From assembly GCA_902806575.1 (NCBI GenBank), contig CADCXD010000008.1, forward strand, positions 1,612,001 to 1,676,000: 64,000 nucleotides of DNA, in the 5' to 3' direction. Position numbers and translations under genes: made by a program. Origin of the DNA: Jackrogersella multiformis. Its lineage: Eukaryota; Ascomycota; Sordariomycetes; Xylariales; Hypoxylaceae. Positions 1 to 11,490 of this stretch are shown piece after piece (position 1 is the first letter of the stretch; each line of letters opens with the position of its first letter). The notes beneath the pieces are model-generated. The model did no database searches. It saw nothing but the letters and a program-made list of their open reading frames with translations, and was not told the origin of the DNA.

Positions 1-1383
1 AGACACATACCCTACCACCACCAGTATCTTGGAGTCAATTTTTGAGCTTCCAATACAATAATCTACACTCAAGTCTTGGCGGCTAATCTACAAAACTACC
101 CCATCTGTAAGCTAATAACTACCTAGGTTAAAGCTATGATCGTAGTATCGGAACTGGAGCCGTGCCGATTAGACCGAAGTCGTTAGTACATTTCCTTCGG
201 TAAGTTGATCCGTCGAAGAGCTTCTAGGATCTTCCCGTTAGTCCCCAGGCCGAAGCTACGTAGATGGCATCTCCAACAATAATTTGACTTGCCATGGATT
301 GTGTGCTGCGCAAATCTATAAAATAGTAGAGCTGGTAATACGTGGGCTTTAACATGAGAGTAGGAGAGAGATAACAATGAAATCAATTTCCTGCCAAACG
401 AAAAGTTGATGACTACCTACTGAGATTACCTGAGGGGTCTATACGGATCTTGCAGGAGATATACTACCCGCAGTACCTACTTATTGTGTGTCTCCGGCGT
501 CGGATCGCCCTTTCAGCTCCCGCTCTTCGGCTAGTTTTCGCTGACTGTAGTATCGACGCTTGCAGGGGTACCGAGATGGACGAATTATAGGGGGGGAGAA
601 ACAAGGGGAGAATCACTACGGGGAAATTTCTACGCCCCCTCAGCACGTCAACCACGCATGTCGACATCTGCCGCCCAATCTGGCGGGCCTGCTTTAGAAT
701 GCAAGTCTAGTACATAGTGGTATGGTAAAGCCAGAAGCCAATGAGGGGAGCCGATCCTGCTGGTTTTATAGTAATATCGAGGCTTTCTCGCTCTCCAAAT
801 GCCAAGGATCGACGAACTCCTATGAATCGAAATCACACAATGACGCGTATTGTCAAATATCTAACAGCGACGACAGGGATAGCTAGCTAGCTACCGTTGC
901 ATTCATGCCGTCTAGGTAAGCTTCTTTGATCCCGATGCGAGTTTAATCAACACCGCATACTGCGTGCGTGCCTAAGTGCCTAGGCAGAATTGGCTAGTTA
1001 GGGAATTAGAATAACTCTCCATAGTAAGACGGTAGTGCTACGGTGATAGGAGTTGATAGCCGTTTGTCATATCATTTGTACACTATGCGGGCACTCTGCT
1101 ACCTTGTTAATTTATTTTACCCATCCCATAGCTGTCAACGGTGACTCTTCTTCCCCTTACTTAAAAAAATTCCTTTAAGAGGGTGGTTTTTAGCTGTAGC
1201 TAACGATCTACTGCCACAAGTTTTACTCTGTTCAATCTAATGACTCTGTCGTCAACCTGAACTTATTGATTGGCTTTGTTCTACTCCGGAAACACTAATA
1301 GGCCGTAAGTTGTGTTCGTGAGTCGTTCCTGGCGGCTTTTCTTCCGCGCGGCCACCAGTTCCGCGGCGTTTCTAGGACCCACG
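1..1383. other. intergenic, 5' flank
   Basis: No gene is supported here. The small open frames lack splice signals, family motifs and coherent length. The stretch serves as the upstream region of the MFS exporter that begins at 1384. A GTG-initiated extension of that frame back to 1312 exists but has no ATG. Confidence 0.5.
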
Positions 1384-3373
1384 ATGATGGGACAGACGGA
1401 TCCGGAGAAGGGGCTTGGCGAGGACACGGGAGGGTCCGAACGGATTGAGACCCATGACGGGACGTCGCGCGAGGACTCACTCGAGCGGGAAAAGCAGCAG
1501 GACTGGCGTAGGAATAGTTTTCGAAGCCGCGCATCAAATGCCTCTAACGATAGCGACCCGTTGGCGCCGCTGGAACTGGCGCTCTCGCCCGGCGAGGAAA
1601 CATATGAGGAGATTGCTCGCATACGCACAACCACCAGTGTCGGGAGTTCGGCGTCACGCCCCTCGGATTTCGAGGTCATGTTCGAGGATAACGACCCGGA
1701 AAACCCGCGGAACTGGCCTCTATGGTACCGGGCGTCGATCGTGTTCGCCATCTCGTACACGACGTGGGTGGTCGTGTTTTACAGCACGAGCTACACGGCC
1801 TCGACCCCGGGTTTGATGGAGGAGTTTGGCGTCTCCAGCACCGTCGCGACGCTTGGCGTCACTACTTACCTGCTTGGGCTAGCAACGGGCAGCTTGCTCG
1901 TCGCGCCGGCGAGTGAGCTGTATGGCCGCAGGCCCGTGTACATCCTCTGCATGATTTGCTTCACGCTTTTGGTAATCCCGTGCTGTCTGGCGACGTCGTT
2001 GGCGGAAATTATCGTGGTTAGATACTTCGGGTAGGTTGTTGTTGTTGACGATGATGGGGTTTCTTCCGAAGTGGTACATACTAATCCAAGATCTAGGGCG
2101 TTATTTGGCGCAGTGATGGTATCGAACAGCGCCGGAACCATATCGGATTTATCCACGGAACAAAACCGAGCCCTGTATTTCTCCCTCTGGTCGATAGCGC
2201 CTTTGAATGGGCCCGTCACTGGTCCTGTGATTGGTGGGTATGTTTATCAATACTTGGGATGGAGATGGGATAATTGGCTCGTCTTGATTCTTGCTGGAGT
2301 CGGGACGATCAGTATGATGTTTCCTAAAGAAACGTACCCTCCTGTCGTTTTGAGGTCGAAGACGGCACGCAGACGCAAGGAGACGGATGATGAAAGATGG
2401 TGGTGTCGCTACGACCAGAAGCTATCCAAGGTGGCGCTTCTGAAAATCAGCCTGCTGCGACCCTTTGTGCTCTCATTCACGGAGCCGATCCTGTGGTTTT
2501 TTAATATCTGGTGTGTACCTATCTTCACTAGTATAATGCTATTTTCTGCTAACAATTCATCTTAGGATCTCTCTCATATACGGAATCCTTTATTTATGCT
2601 TCGTGGCCTATCCCATCGTGTTTTCACAGCGTGGTTGGACATCTGGCACAATAGGCCTCTCATTCGTGGGCATTGGCGTTGGCAGCATGATTGCTATTCT
2701 TGGCGAGCCCTTCTGGCGCAAGATCATCAACACACATCCGAAGGACCCCCTCACTGGTCGTGTCCCTCCCGAAGCAACAGCTAGAGTTATGATCATTGGT
2801 TCGATACTCGTCCCGGTCGGCCAATTGGTGTTCAGCTGGACCTGTCTCCCTGGGACAATACATTGGGCAATCCCCATCGCCTTCGGGATTCCCTTTGGAT
2901 GCGGCAATGCCCTCAGCTTCATATACGGGTCTAATTACTTAGCTGGCGCCTACGGAATTTATGCTGCCTCGGCATTGGCAGGTAACGCTGTGACACGCAG
3001 CTTCTTTGGCGGCACACTTCCCCTAGCCGGGCCATCTATGTATGCCGCTCTCTCTCCGCAGTGGGCTGGCACGCTACTCGGACTGCTGGAAGCCGCCATG
3101 ATACCGATCCCCATCGTATTTTACCGGTACGGCGAGAGGATTCGATCTAAAAGCGCCATCATCCGGCAGATGCGCGAAGATCAGGAGAAGAATGAGCACC
3201 GAGTCGATAGGCAAAGGCGGAAAGCGGAACGTCAGGGCAAGCAAAATGCTGACGAGCCGGTGTTGACGAGGAGAGTTAGCGAGACGCCGGCAACAGCAGA
3301 CTCGGAGAAAGGCACCGCTGGACCAAGCGCTTCAGATCTGCCAGCGTGGGCAAAAGACGAGACTGCCGTGTGA
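1384..3373 (+). CDS. MFS drug/polyamine-type exporter (DHA1 family)
   Basis: Exons 1384-2030, 2097-2510 and 2566-3373 join to a 622-residue protein. Both introns keep frame: the first has a CTAAT branch site and TAG acceptor; the second is 55 bp and starts GTGTGT. The start is the first ATG of the frame (ATGATG). A hydrophilic, acidic N-terminus of roughly 115 residues precedes the motif ENPRNW and the first membrane helix, as in fungal DHA1 proton antiporters of the Tpo/Flu1/Qdr kind. The loop SELYGRRP is the MFS motif A equivalent, and GPVTGPVIGGY after the first intron is the antiporter motif C. A second set of helices ends before a basic, charged C-terminal tail. Expected role: proton-coupled export of toxicants or polyamines at the plasma membrane. 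Substrate cannot be read from sequence. No biosynthetic cluster surrounds it. Confidence 0.88.
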
Positions 3374-4151
3374 TGCAGGGTTCTACGGCATGGTACCGCA
3401 TGTAATGTTTTGAGCCGGTGTTTAAAAAGCGTGTTTGACTTCACAAATCTACAGATGGATGGTAGATGCCTATTAGGTGACGACATGAATTGGGAATTTT
3501 GGGCCTCGCAAATAGATACTTACCTAGTAGACTAATGAAAATAACAGAATAGAAGTTCTGCAATGGAACCACTCGCCCGATACGAGAAAACCCAGCTTCA
3601 GACCCGATGGCATTTCGTTGATTGCTTACCTACCTAGGTAGGTATTATGTCTCGTGTATAAGCAGCCACAACGAATCTGACGAGGATTTCAAGTGGCTCT
3701 ACTTGGTAAGGGGCGGCCCCTAAAGTGAGACAACGCCGATAAAATCGCACACAAGTCAGCTATGGAGAATACCCCTGTCCAAGCTTATCGTTTACTCCTC
3801 CAACCGGGTAGATCTTCATCCACATGACTCTGTATGTAGCCACGGGTGTAACGTTGAAAATGCAGACATTCCTGCAGACGTAGGGCGGACTATACGGGGT
3901 TTGGGGATCGAAGAAAGGATGCGACAGTTCTTATCTGCTATGCCCCTACCTGACCCGGCTGCTTACACCGCTCTGTGACTACGGATTGGCTACATGTCAC
4001 AGGTAACAATGATAAGAGAATGAATTCCCGCTGTGGTTTTCACATACATTAGGTACCTAGTATCTGGGGTATTTTGTCGTATACATTCTCGACTCAACTA
4101 CCTCATCTTCTAGGTCGGAACACCTTTGCTTGTGAGGGAACGGTCTATGCG
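3374..4151. other. intergenic
   Basis: No coding content seen. It contains one CCTAGG palindrome with flanking TACC/GGTA at about 3632-3643. It holds the 3' end of the exporter and the promoter of the sugar transporter. Confidence 0.5.
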
Positions 4152-6317
4152 ATGCTAAAATCGACTCCAACCGGGACATGGCTGCCGGCGTGGGTGCCGG
4201 AGTCAACGTTGACTGTCTCATTCCTGTTGGTTTTCTGCTCAATCGTGCAGTCAGCAGTAAGCGATGATACACTCTCGGCTCTATAGATTTTTTTTTCATT
4301 GCTAGTCGTCGCTAACGTCCCATTGCGAAAAGACTAGCGGCTATGACGGCTCCATGCTCAACGGCCTGAATATTCTCCCCAGTTACACGGATTATTTCCA
4401 ACTGAATCCCGCGACGAAGGGTCTAAACACCGCTTCCGTATTTATCGGCTCGGCTGTTGGTACCGTCATCTCAGGCGTCATGACCGATAGGCTCGGGCGA
4501 CGCCCGGCTATTTTCTGGGCCTCCTTGTTCACCTTAGTCGGCACAGCTATCCAGGGTGCCGCTCAGAACATCGCCATGTTCGTCGTTGGTCGCATCATCC
4601 TTGGCTTTGGAAGTGCCGTTTCGGGTGTCTCGTCCGGTGTGTTTCTATCTGAGGCATTTCCTAGTCGGTGGCGTGCCTGGGGTGTTGGGTTATTAAACGA
4701 CTTTTATTAGTGAGCCTCGATTGCCGAATTCATGAAAGCTCCCGCTCTCTCAAGAACTGATCAGGTATTTTCTAGCGTCGGCGCCCTGATTGCGGCAGGG
4801 GTGACTCTCGGGACCGGACAATGGCAATCAACGGTGAGATTAACACTATGACCCGCTAGCAAGTCTAAGATTCGAGAATCTTTGCAGGTTCCCAGGACTG
4901 ATGAAGTTTTCAGTGGGCATGGCGGCTGCCATCACTGATCCAAGGAATATTTTCCATACTCTGTATTATTATCTTGCCTTTCGTGTAAGCTGCAGCACCT
5001 AATGCCAAAACCGCACCTCTAAATGTAGTCCTAACTTGCTAGTTAGGCCTGAGTCGCCAAGGTGGCTGGTTCATGAAGGGTACTTCGAATACGCGCGTGC
5101 TTCAGTCGCGCAAACGAATTCGAATGGCAACCTACAAGATCCCGTCGCAGTCGCCGTGTACAAGGAGATCCTCGACGCCCTCGAGTGGGAGAAGAAAGAA
5201 GGCCGAACGATGAGTCCGAAGGAGATCATAAAGACCCCGACGGCAAGAAAGCGTCTACTTATCGGAATGTCCGCCGGGCCTTTCTCTTGCATTGCCGGTA
5301 ACATCATCGCTTCGTACTATCTAGGTGATGAACTTACGACGGCCGGGATCACGGATTCGAATGACCAGTTAAAAGCTGTGAGTAGTTCTTTATATCTATG
5401 AATATTGTTTGAAGTTGTACTAACGTCAAACAGAACATCGTTTTGAACGTCTGGTGTCTTGGGTGCAGCCTCTTCGGAACTTACCTTGCCGCAGATTGGG
5501 GGCGGAAACCGACAGCGATTGTCTCGGAGATTCTCCTTGTTATATGCTTATTCATCATCGGAGGTCTTTCCAAGATGTACGCCGATAATCCGGCGGGTGC
5601 CTCTGGTAGTCTCGTGTATGGAAATGTAGCTGTTATGTTTATATTTCAGGGGGCGTACTCCTTGGCATGGACGCCGTTATTATACCTCTATCCCCCTGAA
5701 ATATTTTCGGGTATGCGGACGTGGTCTCCTATAACTCTCATAACTCCTATCTTTAATGTCTCTAGCATATGTGCTAACGTAATTATAGTTTGTTCTCTCA
5801 TTTACTTCGGCTTCACCTTTACCGTTCTTAGCGGAAATTGCTAACGATGCACCATAGTATTCAATTCGAGCCAATGGTCTTGCCTTTTCAGCCTTGATGC
5901 TGAATCTTCTCGCGTATGTGATATCGCAACTACAAGTCGTCATAAAATACTGATAAAAGTTGTTAGATGTGTATTCGTTTTCATTATGCCCATAGGCCTT
6001 AACAATATTGGATGGAAAATGTATTTAATTAACGGATCCTGGGATATTATTATAGCTGTGCTCATCGTGAGTGCTCGATGCCCCATTTACCACACCCCTC
6101 ACTTATTTATGCCGCTAACTTAACTTCTTACTCTATTCAGGTTGTCTTCTGGGTCGAGACGAAGGGGAGGACATTAGAAGAGATAGATGCCATTTTTGAT
6201 GGCGAGAAACATTCCTCTGTGCCGGATGTGGAACAAGTCCGAACTGGACAGGTCACGTTGGACGTCGGTGCAATTGAGCAGCAACTACATGGCGATATAG
6301 AAACTACTAAGCACTAG
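4152..6317 (+). CDS. MFS sugar transporter (hexose/lactose-permease type), one junction out of frame
   Basis: Nine exons are readable: 4152-4256, 4333-4709, 4776-4833, 4914-4984, 5047-5377, 5434-5709, 5858-5913, 5967-6066 and 6141-6317, about 516 residues, normal for the family. Landmarks in order are SATSGYDGSML after intron 1, DRLGRRPA (motif A), GLLNDFYYVGALIAAG, TWAWRLPSL, PESPRWLVHEG, AYSLAWTPLLYLYPPEIFS, RANGLAFSAL, INGSWDIII and VETKGRTLEEIDAIFDGEKHS. These define a fungal sugar:proton symporter of the plasma membrane. All junctions close in frame except the sixth: the only good donor (GTATGC at 5711) leaves one extra G (5710), so canonical splicing to the TAG acceptor at 5857 shifts frame. 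The gene may be a damaged allele, carry a sequence error, or use another acceptor. It lies upstream of the secreted galactanase gene in the same direction, suggesting joint use of plant or arabinogalactan sugars. Confidence 0.82.
5710..5857 (+). other. frame-breaking intron in the sugar transporter
   Basis: Exon 6 reads in frame through the codon for the Ser of PPEIFS (5707-5709). Then comes G5710 followed by a donor GTATGC. Exon 7 reads in frame from 5858, directly after a TAG, as YSIRANG. The two flanking frames are phase 0/phase 0, so the extra base cannot be absorbed. The 147-bp intron is about twice as long as its neighbours. An acceptor at the AG before CCAATGG (5871) would restore frame but delete YSIR, including the Arg of the family's RANG motif. 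Confidence 0.6.
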
Positions 6318-6869
6318 TAGCTCACATATGCTATTACTAAGAGCTATGTCCGAATAGGCCAAGAAACGGTCGCTTATATCAATCTCAAAACATACCTCTT
6401 GATATTTGCATCATCGAGTCTAGAACAGTAGCTCAGTGGTCCCATAGCCCAATTCATATGTCCAAGCTCATAACAGACCGACAATATAGGCCTTAACAAA
6501 TCTAATAGTCTGCCAAGCCCTTGAGTTGGAGAAGCATAGCTTCTTGGTTGTGGTATGATGCATGTACTAATCCCCGGACGTTATATGGGGGGCGGGCTAC
6601 ACTGCTTTCAACCAGCTTTACAAAGTCATCTTCCCCCGAGCTAACACTCAATAAGCTCCTCCGCCTTTTATCCCAGTTAACAAAACGGGGGCTAATATCG
6701 CGAATGCGGAGAAATGGGAATGATGTTGCGGGGTCAATTACCACGAGGGTCCTTCTTGGCAGGCTCCTTATAAACACCGGGTCGTAGCAATGGTACACAC
6801 CGAGATCGTCAGTCTCGTGTCGTTTACGCGTTTTTTAATAATAATCAACCGTGGGGAAAGACAGATAAG
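6318..6869. other. intergenic
   Basis: Short spacer between the sugar transporter and the galactanase. Open frames on both strands at about 6502-6798 mirror each other and have no recognisable motif, so they are not called. Confidence 0.5.
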
Positions 6870-8820
6870 ATGCTCGGTCTGAAGTTGTGGCTCTCCAGTG
6901 GCTTACTGCTACTTGGTGCAGTCGTAGCACAGGCGAAGTACATCGTTCCCGGAGCGAGATGGCGCGCAACAGACGGGAGTCTGGTTAATGCCCATGCGGG
7001 CAGCATCGTCCTGGATAAAGGGACGTTTTGGTGGTTCGGCGAGTACAAAATCCAGGGACAGGTGGAAGGTGGTGGTGTGTCTGTCTACAGCTCCCCAGAC
7101 CTCGCTACGTGGACATTTCACGGTCATGCTCTAGGTGAGTACGATGATTATAGGGAGAAGAATTGTGACCACAGTGGAGATATTAACCAAGCGATTAGAA
7201 TCCGTCGAAGGCCATCCCTATATATCCCCTAAGAGCATTATCCAGAGACCCAAGGTTGTCTTCAGCGAGTCTACAGGTCAATATCACGTCAGTCGCCCCT
7301 GATTCCCTAGTCCTCTACTCGCTAAGACTGACTTCAAGAGGTAGATGTGGTGGCACGCTGATAACTCTAGTTATGGACTTCTGCTCCAAGGACTCGCAAC
7401 ATCAGACACGATTGCTGGACCTTATACTTTTGTCAACGCTACGGCCCCTCTTGGGAACTGGTCACAGGACTTTGGGCTCTTCCAAGATTACAAGGATGGG
7501 AAAGCATATGCCTTGTACTCTAACGGCGACAGCGCGCAAGGTCGAGATGTGTATCTAACTTCGTATAACAAAGAGATCACGGCCCTCGATAAGGTCGTTC
7601 ACCGCTTTGACAAGTACGACCTCGAAGCACCGACGATTATCCAGACGGACAAGAGCTATTATGCTTTGATGAGCCACAAGACAGGATACAGACCCAACAG
7701 TAAGTGAAGTATTTTCGTGTGATGGCCAAGCCAATTCATCTCACTAATTATTCGCTTAGATGTGGTGGCCTTTCGGGCAGATAGCCTAAGCGGGCCGTGG
7801 AGCCAGCCGTGGATGGTTTCACCGCCCAACACAAGAACGTTCAGCTCCCAGTCTGGCTTCACGCTGAGAATAAATGGTCGTGGGAGGAGTAAGAAGACGA
7901 CCTATTTGTACTTAGGCGACCAGGTAAGCAACTCCCCCTTGAAGGATATTTTGCCCAGGGAAATAATAACCTGACAACCTGAAAGTGGGACTCGAATTCG
8001 CTCTGGGAGAGTCGGTATATCCTTCTGCCGATGATCATTGACGACAACAAGAAATCACTCGAGGTAGAGTGGCATGACGTTTACGACTTAGACGTGTAGG
8101 CATTACTTATTTCCATTTTCGCGCAGAGAAACACTAATAGAGGTCATATAGGACAACCGTAAACTGGACGCCGGTAAAGGGTCAAGAATATTACGCAAAA
8201 GACGCAGCGGTGAATGGGTCCGCATTCAAGCAAGAAGCGGTAAGTTTATTATTATTTTTTATCTTGGAATGTATCGTGCCTCGCTAATAGAGTACCTCTC
8301 TTAGAACTTCGCTAGCGGCGGCGTAATCGTGACTGGTATCGAGGGCAATGATAGCACCGTGACCTTCAATGGCATAAAAGGAACAGGCAAACCCCAATGG
8401 GTTTCATTCTATTATCAGAGTGAGTACTTATTACGTATAAATATGTCCTAATTACATTCTAACGAAGATACAGACACCGACGATATGGGTTTCGGGGATC
8501 AACGTAAGTCCAAGCGACCCCTTCACGATATTCATTTAATTGCTCAACTAACCCTTTGATAAGCTGGCGGATCACCGGACAGAATCGGAGGAGCGTGGCA
8601 ATTGCGTCGCATCAGCAGTGTCGTCGTGAACGGAAATACCCAGAATGTCGAGACGCTTTTCCAGAGGGATACCCATAAAGGGATTATCCTATCGACGCCG
8701 CTTCAATTGACATTAGCACCAGGATCGAGAAACACCATCACGGTAGGTGGACTGTTTAACGGATTCCATTATAAGGGAGCGGATCTTGACAAGATTATCG
8801 TGTATCCTCCGGAGCGTTAA
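6870..8820 (+). CDS. secreted GH43 exo-beta-1,3-galactanase-like enzyme with CBM35-like module
   Basis: Nine exons (6870-7134, 7199-7287, 7345-7699, 7760-7923, 7986-8095, 8152-8239, 8305-8419, 8474-8503, 8564-8820) join in frame to 490 residues. A signal peptide covers about residues 1-22. The five-bladed propeller domain follows, with NAHAGSIV and WWFGEYK near the N terminus, IIQRPKVVFS, then MWWHADNSSYG, GLFQDYKDGKAYALY and DLEAPTIIQTDKSYYALMS. This pattern matches the GH43 group that contains fungal galactan 1,3-beta-galactosidases. The last third (after about residue 335), with YYAKDAAVNGSA, SGGVIVTGIEGN and a C-terminal DKIIVYPPER, looks like a CBM35-type galactan-binding module. Expected role: release of galactose or oligosaccharides from arabinogalactan side chains outside the cell. 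The exact substrate is inferred from domain pairing. The 30-nt eighth exon is small but keeps frame on both sides. Confidence 0.85.
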
Positions 8821-9731
8821 AATCGTACCTATATAATAGGTATATAATAGGGACAGTTAATTCTAGTCAATATTAGTTAATACATAAGTATGCCGTTATA
8901 TTATAAAGTTATTTAGATCGACATAATATCTTAAGTAGGTACCTAGGTAGGTATAAACTTATTTTGTCTTTTTAATTCGTGGTTGTCCTTTAAGAGTTTA
9001 CGGACTGCGGCGTTCAGGGGTTCAGGGGTAATTTCTCCTATTATTGTTTATTCATGTAACGCAGATAAATAATTATATTCAAGTAACTATCACAGTATTA
9101 TAAGGTTACACGTTTTATTTAATTAATGAAAATTAACGTTCATGAGTTGCTCCATCTTTGCTCAGATGCAAGGTTCGTCTATTACACAGTTTAAAATCCG
9201 ACGGGCTATATCAAGAACTAAAATAGAGCCCTGAATTTGTTTAATTCCTCGCTTGGTCCACTGTAACTTAATATATCTGCTTGATGGATTCAATTCCACT
9301 AACCTCAAGTGACAACGCCCGCATTTCCGACCCACTCCCGATTCAAGACAGAGTCATTGTAAGGTTATACCCTCTCCGGTTTCTTAGCCATCTTTTCCCC
9401 ATGGGTTTACGCAGCTGCTAACTCCGTATCGAGCATCATATTTACTCGATCCTCGACTACCTACGTAATTACGCGTGATGTCGGCGTTAAGACCATCATC
9501 CATCGGCGATTTGTTAACCGTGATCGGATTTTACCACCCTCGCTATAGCCATTATGCGCGCCTACCTAGTAACTTGGTAGTAGTATATAAACGACGAAGG
9601 AATGGCAGACTGGGCTAGTTGGTTTGTAATTGTTTCCCTTTCGATCTCCTCTCTCTTCTCTTCCCCCCCTCCCCCCGATTCTCCAACTAAACACCCCGCG
9701 AAATTTTGCGCTAGCCCTAACCAAGCCCGCC
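8821..9731. other. intergenic
   Basis: AT-rich spacer, no gene seen. A CCTAGG palindrome lies at about 8939-8951. A TATATAA box sits at 9583-9589, about 145 bp upstream of the SDR start codon. Confidence 0.5.
9583..9589 (+). promoter_or_regulatory. possible TATA box of the SDR gene
   Basis: TATATAA about 145 bp before the ATG at 9732, followed by a pyrimidine-rich leader (CCCTTTCGATCTCC and similar, about 9635-9680), a frequent feature near fungal transcription starts. Position and composition fit a core promoter, with no experimental support. Confidence 0.35.
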
Positions 9732-10669
9732 ATGTCTCCCGTCTGGTTCATCACCGGCGCCTCCAACGGCTTCGGGCTGATCCTGTGCCTCAAAGCCCTG
9801 GGGGCGGGCCACCGCGTGGTCGGGTCGGTCCGCAGCAGGGCCAAGGCCGCGGCCGCGGTGGGGCAGATCGAGTCGGCAGGCGGCCAGGTCATCGAGCTGG
9901 ACATGGACGAGCCCAAGGAGAGCATCGACAGGAAGGTCAAGGCGGTCGGGCAGATCGACTATCTCGTCAACAACGCGGGTTTCTTCATCCTCGCCGCCAT
10001 CGAGCAGGCCACGTAAGCGATCATGATCTCCTCTCACGTCATCCCCCCTTCTCGCTGCCCCTCTCCCTCCCTCCCCGTAGAGCAGACACTAACCCCGACC
10101 CCAGCGAGAAGGAAGCCCAGCACCAACTCCAAACCAACTTCTTCGGGCCGCTATACGTGACGCAAGCGGCGCTCCCGGGGATGCGGGCGCGGCGCAGCGG
10201 CACCGTCGTCAACATCAGCAGCGTGGCGTGCCGGGACCCGCAGCCGGGGTCGGGGCTGTACGCGGCGACCAAGGGGGCGATGGAGGCCATGTCGGAGTCG
10301 CTGGCGGCGGAGGTGGCGCCGTTCAACGTGTCGGTGCTGGTGGTCGAGCCCGGCGCCTTCCGGACCAACTTCCTCGCGGCGCTGGTGCCCTGCGCCCTGC
10401 CGCTGCCCCCCGGCTACGAGGGCACGACCGTGGACGCCGCACTCCGGCGCTACGTGAGCCTCAACGGCAACCAGGCCGGCGACCCGGACAAGGGCGTCGA
10501 CCGCATCTTCGAGGCCGTGACGGGCGAGGGGCTCGCCGGCAAGCTGAAGGGCAAGGTGTTCAGGCTCGTGATCGGCCGGGATGCGCTGGAGCGTATGAAG
10601 AGGAACAATGCCAAATTCCTCGGGGACTTGGCGCAGCAGGAAGATATTGCTACCAGTACGGACCTCTAG
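9732..10669 (+). CDS. classical short-chain dehydrogenase/reductase
   Basis: Two exons, 9732-10012 and 10105-10669, give 281 residues. The ATG at 9732 starts MSPVWFITGASNGFG, which puts the dinucleotide-binding TGxxxGxG motif at residues 8-15. NNAG is at 80-83, NISS at 130-133, and the catalytic Y146-x3-K150 in YAATKGA. The tail shows the PGAFRTNF element typical of classical SDRs. It should be a cytosolic NAD(P)H-dependent oxidoreductase; the substrate is not deducible. The intron (10013-10104) starts GTAAGC and ends CCCCAG. Coding DNA is very GC-rich at third positions. A longer open frame beginning at 9602 merely runs through the leader in the wrong frame and is not the protein. Confidence 0.9.
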
Positions 10670-11490
10670 TCAGGGGTTAGGACTAGTATGGTTGGTTGGA
10701 TAGTGTTAAAAGGTTAAAGGGTTAAAGGCTGATGACGATTATTATTATTATGGAGGGGAAGTTCGTGACTCGTTGATAGCTACCAGTAAAGTCCTGATGT
10801 ATAAGCTCTAGATAGGCAATGGAAAAGTTATAGGTGCAAAGTTAAGGGGCGCACATGCTAAGTCAAGCTGATGTGCTACCTTATCTAAAACCCGTCTTGG
10901 AATGTATCTAAGATATGACTAACTCCTGATTAATGCTCCATGAAATTAAGAAGGAATATAGTAAATGAGAAGTCGGATATATCATACCAGAACCAGAAAA
11001 ATATAGACAAGACTTGACACGTGCAAAGCAACGCGCAATTTCTATATTAGTAACAAGTACAGAATTCGTATGACAGCGAACGAGAATCCTCCCTAAAAGC
11101 AAGCAGGTCCAATAATAATAGAATATGTTAATGGACAACTGCTATGAGAAGACCTATCTATCATCTTCTACATGCCCCTATAACGCCCCCCGAGAACTCA
11201 AATCTGTCTACCCTTGAAACAAGCAAAAATGAGAAGGAGGCAGACATCGAGCGAATGCACAGAACTCCACGTACGGCTTTGACCAAAGCTGCTATGCCTT
11301 ATCCCCATGATCGGTATATGTATGCGTGTATATATGCGAGTGTGAAGACATCCAAAAAAGCACAATGATGTATCGCAAACCAAAGACTGTCTGCAATGTA
11401 GAGAATCGACGATAGCCCTACTCGGTCGGCGTGTTTCTAGACCCGGACAATGACCATTGGCGAATTGGGTGTGCCCCTGCTGTTCCCCTT
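10670..11490. other. convergent intergenic region
   Basis: Lies between the 3' ends of the SDR (+) and the oxysterol-binding protein (-). AT-rich, with simple TTA/ATT repeats around 10738-10751. Small open frames on both strands have no motif. Confidence 0.5.

Noticed and set aside
1384..6317. Two MFS genes as part of a secondary-metabolite cluster
   Set aside because: No polyketide, peptide or terpene synthase, P450 cluster or pathway regulator is adjacent; the SDR and zinc-finger genes alone are not enough.
9602..10669. 355-codon frame covering the SDR
   Set aside because: Its first half is the leader and exon 1 in the wrong phase; only the end coincides with the true second exon.
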